Assembly (NCBI RefSeq): GCF_023065955.2
Contig: NW_026623078.1
Coordinates: 6,086,199 to 6,150,198 of the forward strand
DNA length: 64,000 nt
Origin: Ursus arctos
Taxonomy: Eukaryota > Chordata > Mammalia > Carnivora > Ursidae
Direction: 5' to 3'
In this document: positions 38,801-50,330 of the stretch, one piece after another
Layout: each line of letters opens with the position of its first letter
Position numbering within the stretch: the stretch's first letter is position 1
Notes under the pieces: model-generated
The model's database searches: none
Seen by the model: the letters and a program-made list of their open reading frames with translations, nothing else
Told to the model about the DNA's origin: nothing
Made by a program: the position numbers and the translations under genes

Positions 38801-39510
38801 TCCAGACTCACCCTGCCGCCCCGCCGCCACCCGGGACGCTAGGGGCGCCACCGGTCACTCAGGGAGGGAGTACGGGCAGGGCCCTCCGAGCCCCCGATGA
38901 CCTTCGAAGGCCCCCCGCACCAAAACGCTTGGGCCTAAGCTCCCGCTCGCCAGCGCCCTCACCTCGGCTCACCCCTCCCCTCGCCGCACAGCCGGCCAAT
39001 CGGGCCTGCCGGCCTCCTTTGGGCTAACGATAACCCTAGCTCGGCCCCCGAGGGACCCCTCCCAAGGGGCCTGGCAATGCCACGCCGGGTATTGGGGACC
39101 CCCGAGCCCGAGCTCCGGACTCACCCTGCCTCCCCGCCGCCACCCTGGCCGCTAGGGAGCCGCCGGGCATTCAGGGCGGGAGAACTTGCTGGGCCCTCCG
39201 AGCCCCCGGTGAGCTTCGAAGGCCCCCCATGCCAAAACGCTTGGGCCCACGCTCCGGCTTGCCAGCGCATTCGCGTCGGCCCACCCCTCCGCTCGCTGCA
39301 CAGCCGGCGGATTGGGCCCGCCGGCCTCCTTTGGGCTAACACTCACCATATGTCGGCCCCCGAGGGACCCCTCCCAAGTGCCTGGAGCCACCGCGCCGGG
39401 GATCGGGGACCACTGAGCCCCAGCTCCAGACTCATCCTGCCGACACGCCGCCACCCTGGCCGCTAGGGGCGCCACCGGTCATTTAGGGTGTGAGAATGGG
39501 CAGGGCCCTC
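35838..39510. repeat. 16-mer HOR copy 8, truncated at the array edge
   Basis: Matches copy 7 for about 3.67 kb, nearly twelve monomers. At about 39,510 the sequence departs: copy 7 has 'gccctcggagcccccagcgc' where this copy changes to 'gccctccaagcccccagcga'. One substitution at ~39,454 precedes the break. This is the proximal boundary of the homogenised domain. Confidence 0.9.
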
Positions 39511-39773
39511 CAAGCCCCCAGCGACAATCCAAGGCCCCCCGTGCCAAAACGCCTGGGCCCACGCTCCCCCTCGCCAGCGCCCTCACCTCGGCCGCCCCTC
39601 TGCTCGCCGCACAGCCGGCGGTTCGGGCCTGCCGGCCTCCTTTGGGCTAACCCTAAACCTAGGTCGGCCCCAGAGGAGCCCCTCCCAAGGGGCCTGGCGC
39701 CGCCACGCTGGGGATTGGGGACACCCAAACCCCACCGCCGGACGCACTCTGCCGCTCCTCACTATCCGGCCCG
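39511..39773. repeat. Diverged monomer between the two HOR domains
   Basis: Still clearly the same satellite, with the anchor 'cctcctttgggctaaccct' near 39,640. It belongs neither to the 16-mer register nor to the repeated part of the 12-mer, so it is a transition monomer. Confidence 0.8.
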
Positions 39774-42700
39774 CTAGGGGCGCCGCCATTCATTCAGGGT
39801 GGGAGAACTGGAGGGCCCTCCGAACCCCTGCAGACATTCGAAGGCGCACCGAACCAAAACCCTCGGGCCCAGGCTCATGTTCACCAGCACCCTCACCTCG
39901 GCCCAGCTCTCCCCTCGACGCACAGGTGGTGTATCGGGCCTGCGGGGCTCCAGGAGGCTAACCCTAACCATAGATCGGCCCCCGAGGGGCCCTTCCCAAG
40001 GGGCCTGGCGTCGCAACGCTGGGGATGGGGACCCCGAGCCCATGTGCCGGACTCACCCTGCTGCCCTTCAGCCACCCGAGCCGCTAGAGGCCCCGCCGGT
40101 CAATCAGGGCAGGAGATCGGGCAGGGCCCTCTGAGCCCACGCTGACCTTTGAAGGCTCCCCGCGCAGAAACGTTGGCTCCCAGGATCCTGCTCGCCAGCG
40201 CCCTCACCTCGGCCCGCCCCTCCGCTTGCTTCAGAGCCGGTGGATAGGGCCTGCCGGGCTCCTGGCAGCTAACCAAAACCCTAGGTCGGACCTGTGGGGA
40301 CATCCCAAGCGGCCTGGCTCTGCAATGCTGGGGATTGGTGACCCAGAGCCCCAGAGCCAGACTCACCCTGCCGCACTGTCCCCACCCAGGCCGCTAGGGG
40401 CGCCGCTGGTCATAGAGGGCGAGAGAAGGGCAGGGCCTTCCAAGCCACCGGTGACCTTCAAAGGCTCCCCGCGCCAAAACTCTGGTGCCCACGCTCCCGC
40501 TCCCCAGTGCCCTCACCTCGGCCCGCCCTTCTACTCGCCGCACAGCGGGTAGATAGGGCCTGCTGGCCTCCTGGGGGCTAACCCTAACCCTAGGTCGGCC
40601 CCCCAGGGGCCCCTCGCAAGGGTCCTGGTGCCGCTACACCAGGGATCTGGGACCCCAAGCCCCAGAGCCAGACTCACCCTCCCACAATGCTGCCACCCGG
40701 GCCGCTAGGGGCGCCGCGAGTCATTCAGGGTGGGAGAACTGACAGGGCCCTGGAGAAACCGGCGACATTTGAAGCCTCCCGCGTCAAATTGCAGGGGCCC
40801 ACAATCCCACTCCCCAGCGCCTTTACCTTGGCCCGCCCACCTCTCGCCGCCCATCCAGAGGATCGGGCCTGCCGGCCTCAAGGGGGCTAACTCTAACCCT
40901 AGGTCGGCCCATGAGGAGCCCCTCCCAAGGGGCCTGGCACCGCAACGCCGGGGATTGGGGATCCCCGAGCCGCAGCGTGGGATTCACCCTGCCACCCCAC
41001 CGCCAACGGAGCCGCTAGGGGCGTCGCTGGTTATTCAGGGCAGGAGAACGGGCACGGCACTCCGACCCATGGCAACATTCGAAGGCCCAGGACGCCAAAA
41101 CGCTGGGGACCATGCTCCCGCTTGCCATTGGCCTCAACTGGGCCCGCATCTCCACTCCTCGCACAGCTGGCGGATGGGGCCTGCCGGGCTCCTGGGCGCT
41201 AATCCTAACCCTAGGACGGCCCCTGAGGGTCCTTTCCTAAGGGGCCTGGCGCCCCAACGCCGGGGATTGGGAACCCCCAAGCCCCAGCGCTGGATGCACC
41301 CTGCCGCCCCGCCCCACACGTGCCGCTAGGGGCGCCGCCATTCATTCCGGGTGGGAGAACGGGCAGGGCCCTTCGAACGCCCACCCACCTCTGAAGGAAC
41401 CCTGAACCAAAACGCTTGGGCCCAGGCTCATGTTCACCAGCACCCTCACCTCGCCCAACTCTCCCCTCGACGCACAGGCGGTGTATCGGGCCTGCTGGCC
41501 TCCTGAGGGCCAACCCTAACTGTAGGTCGGCCACGGAGGGGCCCTTCCCAAGTGGCCTGGCGCCACAACGCCGGGAATGGGGACCCCAACCCAAGTGCCG
41601 GTCTCAACCTGCTGCCCTTCAGGCCCCGGAGCCTCTAGGGGCCCCACCGGTCATTCAGAGCGGGAGAACGGGCAGGTCCTTCCGAGCCCCCACCTACTTT
41701 CGAAGGCGCCCCGAATCAAAACGCTTGGGCCCAGGCTCATGTTCACCAGCACCCTCAACTCGGCCCGCAGCTCCGCTCCTTGCACAGCCGGCGACTCGGG
41801 CCTGCCGGCCTCCTGGGCGCTAACTAGAACCCTAGGACGGCCCCTGAGGGTCCCTTCCTAAGGGGCCTGGCACCGCAACGCCGGGCATTGGGGACCCCCA
41901 AGCCCCAGCGCCGGGTGCACGCTGCCGCCCCGCCCCACACGGGCCGCTAGTGGCGCCGCCATTCATTCGGGGTGGGATACCTGACAGGGCCCTCCGAACC
42001 CCCGCCGACCTTCGAAGGCGCCGAGAAACAAAACGCTTGGGTCTAGGCTCATGTTCACCAGCACCCTCACTTCGGCCCAACTGTCCTCTCGATGCACAGG
42101 TGGTGTATTGGGCCTGCGTGGCTCCTGGGGGCTAACCCTAACCATAGGTCGGCCCCTGAGGGGCCCTTCCCCAGGGGCCTGGCGTCGCAACGTTGGGGAT
42201 GGGGACCCCGTGCCCAAGTGCCGGACTCACCCTGCTGCCCTTCAGCCACCCAAGCCGCTAGGGGACCACGGGTCAATCAGGACAAGAGAACGGGCAGGGA
42301 CCTCCGAGCCCGCGCTGACCTTCAAAGGCCCCACGTGCAAAAACCGTGGCTCCCATGCTCCTGCTCCCAGCGCCCTCACCTCGGCCCGCCCCTCCGCTTG
42401 ATTCAGAGCCGGTGGATAGGGCCTGCCAGGCTCCTGGGGGCTAACCAAAACCCTAGGTCGGCCCCGTGGGGCACATCCCTAGGGGCCTGGCTCAGCAACG
42501 CTGGGGATTGGTGACTCATAGCCCCAGAGCCCAACTCACCCTGCCGCACTATCGCCACCTGGGCCGCTAGGGGCGCCGCAGGTCATTCAGGGAGAGAGAA
42601 GGGGCAGGGACTTCTGAGCCCACGGTGACCTTCAAAGGCTCCCTGCACCAAAACGCTGGTGCCCACGCTCCCACTCCCCAGCGCCCTCACCTCGGCCCGC

Positions 42701-43498
42701 CCTTCTACTCGCCGCACAGCGGGCAGATAGGGCCTGCTGGCCTCCTGGGGGCTAACCCTAACCCTAGGTCGGTCCCCCAGGGGCCCCTCCCAAGGGTCCT
42801 GGTGCCGCTACACCAGGGATCGGGGACCCCAAGCCCCAGAGCCAGACTCACCCTGCCGCAACCCCGCCACCCACGCCGCAAGGGGCGCCACCAGTCATTC
42901 ACGGCGGGAGAAGGGACAGGGCCCTGGAGAAACCGGAGACATTTGAAGCCCCCCGCGCCAAAATGCACGGGCCCAGGCCCCGCTCGCCAGCGCCTTTACC
43001 TATGCCCACCCACCTCTCGGCGCCCAGCCAGAGGATTGGGCCTGCCGGCCTCCTGGGTGCTAACTCTAACCCTAGGTCGGCCCACGAGGAACCCCTCCCA
43101 AGGGGCCTGGCCCCGCAACGCTGGGGATTGGGGATCCCCGAGCTGCAGCGCGGGACTCACCCTGCCGCCCCACTGCCAACGGAGCCGCTAGGGGCGTCGC
43201 TGGTTATTCAGGACAGGAGAAAGGGCAGAGCCCTCCGAGCCATGGCAACATTCGAAGGCCCAGGGCGCCAAAATGCTGGGGACCACGCTCCTGCTGGACA
43301 TGCCCCTCAACCCTGCCCGCACCTCCGCTCCTCGCACAGCCGGCGACTCGGGCCTGCCGGCCTCCTGGGCGCTAACCCTAACCCTAGGACAGCGCCTGAA
43401 GCTCCCTTCCTAAGGGGCCTGGAGCCGCAACGCCGGGGATTGGGGACCACCAGGCCCCAGCGCCGGATGCACGCTGCCGCCCCGCCCCACACGGGCCG
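39774..43498. repeat. 12-mer HOR copy A
   Basis: Twelve monomers with anchors near 39,945, 40,255, 40,565, 40,875, 41,187, 41,500, 41,810, 42,117, 42,430, 42,735, 43,050 and 43,360. Its first ~400 bases are almost identical to 43,499 onward (offset 3,725). Later monomers align to copy B in order with more changes, and the monomer near 41,700-42,000 differs clearly, so A is the most diverged copy. Confidence 0.85.
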
Positions 43499-46400
43499 CT
43501 AGGGGCGCCGCCATTCATTCAGGGTGGGAGAACTGGAGGGCCCTCCGAACCCCTGCAGACATTCGAAGGCGCACCGAACCAAAACCCTCGGGCCCAGGCT
43601 CATGTTCACCAGCACCCTCACCTCGGCCCAGCTCTCCCCTCGACGCACAGGTGGTGTATCGGGCCTGCGGGGCTCCAGGAGGCTAACCCTAACCATAGAT
43701 CGGCCCCCGAGGGGCCCTTCCCAAGGGGCCTGGCGTCGCAACGCTGGGGATGGGGACCCCGAGCCCATGTGCCGGACTCACCCTGCTGCCCTTCAGCCAC
43801 CCGAGCCGCTAGAGGCCCCGCCGGTCAATCAGGGCAGGAGATCGGGCAGGGCCCTCTGAGCCCACGCTGACCTTTGAAGGCTCCCCGCACAGAAACGTTG
43901 GCTCCCAGGATCCTGCTCGCCAGCGCCCTCACCTCGGCCTGCCCCTCCGCTTGCTTCAGAGCCGGTGGATAGGGCCTGCCGGGCTCCTGGCAGCTAACCA
44001 AAACCCTAGGTCGGCCCTGAGGGGACATCCCAAGCGGCCTGGCTCTGCAATGCTGGGGATTGGTGACTCAGAGCCCCAGAGCCGGACTCACCCTGCCGCA
44101 CTGTCCCCACCTGGGCCGCTAGGGGCGCCGCGGGTCATAGAGGGCGAGAGAAGGGCAGGGCCTTCTGAGTCCCCGGTGACCTTCAAAGGCTCCCCGTGCC
44201 AAAACGCTGGTGCCCACGCTCCCGCTCCCCAGCGCCTTCACCTCGGGCCGCACCTCAGCTCGCCGCACAGTGTGCGGTTGGGCCTGACGGTCTCCTGGGG
44301 GCTCACCCGAACCCTAGGTCGGCCCCCCAGGGGCCCCTCCCAAGGGTTTTGGTGCCACTACGCCAGGGATCTGGAACCCCAAGCCCCAAAGCCAGACTCA
44401 CCCTCCCACAACGCTGCCACCCGGGCCGCGAGGGGCGCCGCCGGTCATTCAGGGCGGGAGAACTGACAGGGCCCTGGAGAAACCGGCGACATTTGAAGCC
44501 TCCCACCCCAAAATGCAGGGGCCCACAATCCCGCACCCCAGCGCCTTTACCTCGGCCCGCCCACCTCTCACCGCCCAGCCAGAGGATCTGGCCTGCCGGC
44601 CTTATGGGGGCTAACTCTAACCCTGGGTCGGCCCACGAGGAGCCCCTCCCAAGGGGCCTGGCACCACAACGCCGGGGATTGGGGATCCCCGAGCCGCAGC
44701 CTGGGATTCACCCTGCCGTCCCACCGCCAACGGAGAGGCTAGGGGCGTTGCTGGTTATTCAGGGCAGGAGAAAGGGCAGGGCCCTCCGAGCCATGGCAAC
44801 ATTCAAAGGCCCAGGACGCCAAAACCCTGGGGCCCACGCTCCCGCTCGCCATCGCCCTCAACTCGGCCTGCATCTCCACTCCTCGCACAGCCGGCGGATC
44901 GGGCCTGCCGGCCTCCTGGGCGCCAACCCTAACCCTAGGACGGCCCCGAGGGTCGCTTCCTAAGGGGCCTGGCGCCCCAACGCCGGGGATTGGGAACCCC
45001 CAAGCCCCAGCGCTGGATGCACCCTGCCGCCCCGCCCCACACGTGCCGCTAGGGGCGCCGCCATTCATTCCGGGTGGGAGAACGGGCAGGGCCCTTCGAA
45101 GCCCCGCCGACCTTCGAAGGCGCCCCGAACCAAAACGCTTGGGCCCAGGCTCATGTTCACCAGCACCCTCACCTCGGCCCAACTCTCCGCTCGACGCACA
45201 GGCGGTGTATCGGGCCTGCTGGCCTCTTGGGGGCTAACCCTAACTGTAGGTCGGCCACGGAGGGGCCCTTCCCAAGTGGCCTGGCGCCACAACGCCGGGA
45301 ATGGGGACCCCAACCCGAGTGCCGGACTCACCCTGCTGCCCTTCAGGCACCGGAGCCTCTAGGGGCCCCGCCGGTCATTCAGAGCGGGAGAACGGGCAGG
45401 TCCCTCCGAGCCCCCACCGACCTTCGAAGGCCCCCCGCACTAAAACGCCTGGGCTCACGCTCAGTCTCGGCAGCGCCCTCACCTCGGCCCAACCCTCCGC
45501 GTGCCGCACAGCCGCTGATCAGGTCCACCGGCCTCCTGGGGGCTAACCGGAACCCTAGATCGACCCCCGAGGGGCCCCTCCCAAGGGATCTGGCGCCACA
45601 ACGCTGGGGATTGGGGACCCCCGAGCCTCAGCACTGGACTCACCCTGCCACCCAGCCGCCACCCGGGGGCTTGGGGTGGTGCCGTTCATTCAGGGCGGGA
45701 GCACGGGCAGGGCCCTCCAAGACACGGTGACCTTCAAAGGCCCCCCGCGCCAAAACACCCGGGCCCACGCTCCCGCTCACCAGTGCCCTCACCTCAGTCC
45801 GCCACTCCAGTCTCCACACAGCTGGCGAATAGGGCCTGCCGGCATCCTAGGGGCTAAACCTAACCCTAGGTCAGCCTCCGAGGGGCCCCTCCCAAGGGGC
45901 CTGGCGCCGCAACGCGGTGGACTGGGGACCCCCGAGCCCTATGCCCGAACTTACATGCCGCCCCGCCGCCACCTGGGCTGCTAGGGGCACCGCCGGTCAT
46001 TCAGGGAGGAGAATGGGCAGGGCCCGCCGAGTCCCCGGAGACATTCGAAGGCCCCCGGTGCCAAAACGCTTGGGCCCAGGCTCTTGCTCGCCAGCGCCCT
46101 CACCTCGGCCCGCCCCTCCGCTCCAGGCACAGCGGGCGGATCCCGCCTGCCGGCCTCCCGGGTGCTAACCCTAACCCTAGGTCGGCCACCCAGGGGCCCC
46201 TCCCAAGGGTCCTGGTGCGGCTTCGCCGGGGATCGGGAACCTCAAGCCCCAGAGCCACACTCACCCTACCGCAACGCCGCCACCCGGGCCGCTAGGAGCA
46301 CTGCGGGTCATTCAGGGCGAGAGAAGGGGCAGGGCCTTCCGAGCCCCCGGTGGCCTTCAAAGGCTCCCCGTGCCAAAACGCTGGTGCCCACGCTCCCGCT

Positions 46401-47224
46401 CCCCAACGCCCTCACCTCGGCCCCGCCCTCCGCTCCCCAGACAGTGGCCGGATCCCACCTGCCGGCCTCCTGGGGGCTAACCCTAACCCTAGGTCAGCCA
46501 CCCAGGGGCCCCTCCCAAGGGTCCTGGTGCCGCTACACTGGGGATCAGGGACCCCAAGACCCAGAGCCAGACTCACCCTGCCGCCACGTCGCCACCCGGG
46601 CCGCTAGTGGCGCCGCCCGTCATTCAGGGCGGGAGAAGGGACAGGGCCCTGGAGAAACCGGCGATATTTGAAGCCTCCTGCGCCAAAATGCAGGGGCCCA
46701 CGCTCCCGATCGCCAGCGCCTTTACCTCGGGCCGCCCACCTCTCGCCGCCCAGCCAGAGGATTGGGCCTGCTGGCCTCCTGGGTGCTAACTCTAAACCTA
46801 GGTCCGCCCACGAGGAGCCCCTCCCAAGAGGCCTGGCCCCGCAACGCTGGGGATTGGGGATCCCCGAGCCGCAGCATGGACTCACCCTGCCGCTCCACCG
46901 CCAAGGGAGCTGCTAAGGGCGCCGCTGGTTATTCAGGGCAGGAGAACGGGCAGGGCCCTTTGAGCCATGGCAACAGTCGAAGGCCCAGGGCGCCAAAACG
47001 CTGGGGACCACGCTCCCGCTCTGCATCACCCTCAACTCGGCCCGCACCTCCGCTCTTCGCAGAGCCAGCGACTCGGGCCTGCCGGCCTCCTGGGAGCTCA
47101 CCCTAACCCTAGGACAGCCCCTGAAGGTCCCTTCCTAAGGGGCCTGGCGCCGCAACGCCAGGGATTGGGGGCCCCCAAGCCCCAGCGCCGGATGCACGCT
47201 GCCACCCCAACCCACACAGGCCGC
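43499..47224. repeat. 12-mer HOR copy B
   Basis: Twelve monomers, anchors from ~43,670 to ~47,080. From about 43,950 to 46,590 it is nearly identical to copy C at an offset of 3,726 bp; its first ~400 bases instead match copy A best. B is thus a mosaic between its neighbours. Confidence 0.88.
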
Positions 47225-50200
47225 TAGGGGCGCCGCCATTCATTCAGGGTGGGAGAACTGGCAGGGCCCTCCGAACCCCTGCCGACCTTCGAAGGCGCAC
47301 CGAACCAAAACGCTTGGGCCCAGGCTCATGTTCACCAGCACCCTCGCCTCGGCCCAACTCTTCGCTCGACGCACAGGCGGTGTATCGGGCCTGCGGGGCT
47401 CCTGGAGGCTAACCCTAACCCTAGGTCGGCCACCGAGGGGCACTTCCCAAGGGGCCTGGCGTCGCAACGCTGGGGATGGGGACCCCGAGCTCATGTGCCG
47501 CACTCACCCTGCTGCCCTTCAGCCACCCGAGCCACTAGAGGCCCCGCCGGTCAATCAGGGCAAGAGATGTGGCAGGGCCCTCCGAGCCCACGCTGACCTT
47601 TGAAGGCTCCCCGCGCAAAAACGTTGGCTCCCAGGATCCTGCTCGCCAGCGCCCTCACCTAGGCCCACCCCACCGCTTGCTTCAGAGCCGGTGGATAGGG
47701 CCTGCCGGGCTCCTGGCAGCTAACCAAAACCCTAGGTCGGCCCTGAGGGGACATCCCAAGCGGCCTGGCTCTGCAATGCTGGGGATTGGTGACTCAGAGC
47801 CCCAGAGCCGGACTCACCCTGCCGCACTGTCCCCACCTGGGCCGCTAGGGGCGCCGCGGGTCATAGAGGGCGAGAGAAGGGCAGGGCCTTCTGAGTCCCC
47901 GGTGACCTTCAAAGGCTCCCCGTGCCAAAACGCTGGTGCCCACGCTCCCGCTCCCCAGCGCCTTCACCTCGGGCCACACCTCAGCTCGCCGCACAGTGTG
48001 CGGTTGGGCCTGACGGTCTCCTGGGGGCTCACCCGAACCCTAGGTCGGCCCCCCAGGGGCCCCTCCCAAGGGTTTTGGTGCCACTACGCCAGGGATCTGG
48101 AACCCCAAGCCCCAAAGCCAGACTCACCCTCCCACAACGCTGCCACCCGGGCCGCGAGGGGCGCCGCCGGTCATTCAGGGCGGGAGAACTGACAGGGCCC
48201 TGGAGAAACCGGCGACATTTGAAGCCTCCCACCCCAAAATGCAGGGGCCCACAATCCCGCACCCCAGCGCCTTTACCTCGGCCCGCCCACCTCTCACCGC
48301 CCAGCCAGAGGATCTGGCCTGCCGGCCTTATGGGGGCTAACTCTAACCCTGGGTCGGCCCACGAGGAGCCCCTCCCAAGGGGCCTGGCACCACAACGCCG
48401 GGGATTGGGGATCCCCGAGCCGCAGCCTGGGATTCACCCTGCCGTCCCACCGCCAACGGAGAGGCTAGGGGCGTTGCTGGTTATTCAGGGCAGGAGAAAG
48501 GGCAGGGCCCTCCGAGCCATGGCAACATTCAAAGGCCCAGGACGCCAAAACCCTGGGGCCCACGCTCCCGCTCGCCATCGCCCTCAACTCGGCCTGCATC
48601 TCCACTCCTCGCACAGCCGGCGGATCGGGCCTGCCGGCCTCCTGGGCGCCAACCCTAACCCTAGGACGGCCCCGAGGGTCGCTTCCTAAGGGGCCTGGCG
48701 CCCCAACGCCGGGGATTGGGAACCCCCAAGCCCCAGCGCTGGATGCACCCTGCCGCCCCGCCCCACACGTGCCGCTAGGGGCGCCGCCATTCATTCCGGG
48801 TGGGAGAACGGGCAGGGCCCTTCGAAGCCCCGCCGACCTTCGAAGGCGCCCCGAACCAAAACGCTTGGGCCCAGGCTCATGTTCACCAGCACCCTCACCT
48901 CGGCCCAACTCTCCGCTCGACGCACAGGCGGTGTATCGGGCCTGCTGGCCTCTTGGGGGCTAACCCTAACTGTAGGTCGGCCACGGAGGGGCCCTTCCCA
49001 AGTGGCCTGGCGCCACAACGCCGGGAATGGGGACCCCAACCCGAGTGCCGGACTCACCCTGCTGCCCTTCAGGCACCGGAGCCTCTAGGGGCCCCACCGG
49101 TCATTCAGAGCGGGAGAACGGGCAGGTCCCTCCGAGCCCCCACCGACCTTCGAAGGCCCCCCGCACTAAAACGCCTGGGCTCACGCTCAGTCTCGGCAGC
49201 GCCCTCACCTCGGCCCAACCCTCCGCGTGCCGCACAGCCGCTGATCAGGTCCACCGGCCTCCTGGGGGCTAACCGGAACCCTAGATCGACCCCCGAGGGG
49301 CCCCTCCCAAGGGATCTGGCGCCACAACGCTGGGGATTGGGGACCCCCGAGCCTCAGCACTGGACTCACCCTGCCACCCAGCCGCCACCCGGGGGCTTGG
49401 GGTGGTGCCGTTCATTCAGGGCGGGAGCACGGGCAGGGCCCTCCAAGACACGGTGACCTTCAAAGGCCCCCCGCGCCAAAACACCCGGGCCCACGCTCCC
49501 GCTCACCAGTGCCCTCACCTCAGTCCGCCACTCCAGTCTCCACACAGCTGGCGAATAGGGCCTGCCGGCATCCTAGGGGCTAAACCTAACCCTAGGTCAG
49601 CCTCCGAGGGGCCCCTCCCAAGGGGCCTGGCGCCGCAACGCGGTGGACTGGGGACCCCCGAGCCCTATGCCCGAACTTACATGCCGCCCCGCCGCCACCT
49701 GGGCTGCTAGGGGCGCCGCCGGTCATTCAGGGAGGAGAATGGGCAGGGCCCGCCGAGTCCCCGGAGACATTCGAAGGCCCCCGGTGCCAAAACGCTTGGG
49801 CCCAGGCTCTTGCTCGCCAGCGCCCTCACCTCGGCCCGCCCCTCCGCTCCAGGCACAGCGGGCGGATCCCGCCTGCCGGTCTCCCGGTTGCTAACCCTAA
49901 CCCTAGGTCGGCCACCCAGGGGCCCCTCCCAAGGGTCCTGGTGCGGCTTCGCCGGGGATCGGGAACCTCAAGCCCCAGAGCCACACTCACCCTACCGCAA
50001 CGCTGCCACCTGGGCCGCTAGGAGCACTGCGGGTCATTCAGGGCGAGAGAAGGGGCAGGGCCTTCCGAGCCCCTGGTGGCCTTCAAAGGCTCCCCGTGCC
50101 AAAACGCTGGTGCCTATGCTCCCGCTCCCCAACGCCCTCACCTCGGCCCTGCCCTCCGCTCCCCAGACAGTGGCCGGATCCCACCTGCCGGCCTCCTGGG

Positions 50201-50330
50201 GGCTAACCCTAACCCTAGGTCAGCCACCCAGGGCCCCTCCCAAGGGTCCTGGTGCCGCTACACTGGGGATCAGGGACCCCAAGACCCAGAGCCAGACTCT
50301 CCCTGCCGCAACGTCGCCACCCGGGACGCT
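47225..50330. repeat. 12-mer HOR copy C, truncated
   Basis: Matches copy B closely from ~47,677 to ~50,310, with scattered substitutions such as 'gggcgccgcc' for 'gggcaccgcc' near 49,712. The match is lost near 50,310-50,330, about ten monomers in, which marks the proximal edge of the second HOR. Confidence 0.87.

Larger units (their letters stand above)
1..39510. repeat. Subtelomeric ~311-bp satellite array, 16-mer higher-order repeat domain
   Basis: Tandem GC-rich monomers can be indexed by a conserved 'cctcctgggggctaac' anchor. From 1927 it falls at 2237, 2548, 2860, 3173, 3486, 3797, 4107, 4420, 4729, 5041, 5353, 5664, 5977, 6290, 6599 and 6909, so steps are 309-313 bp. The pattern of monomer variants recurs every sixteenth monomer (4,982-4,983 bp). 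Corresponding positions in successive copies differ at only a few sites, apart from an indel-rich tract at 20-26 kb. No transposable element interrupts the 39.5 kb. Open frames occur on both strands and in several frames at once, repeat with the satellite and change frame at each monomer because 311 is not a multiple of three, so they are not genes. I do not recognise this satellite as a named family. Confidence 0.95.

Noticed and set aside
1..39510. A CRISPR-like or bacterial high-GC repeat locus
   Set aside because: The 311-bp units lack short repeats alternating with unique spacers, and the same window carries mammalian SINEs and L1.
1..39510. rDNA spacer or ribosomal genes
   Set aside because: No conserved 18S, 5.8S or 28S segment is seen anywhere, and the repeat is far too short.
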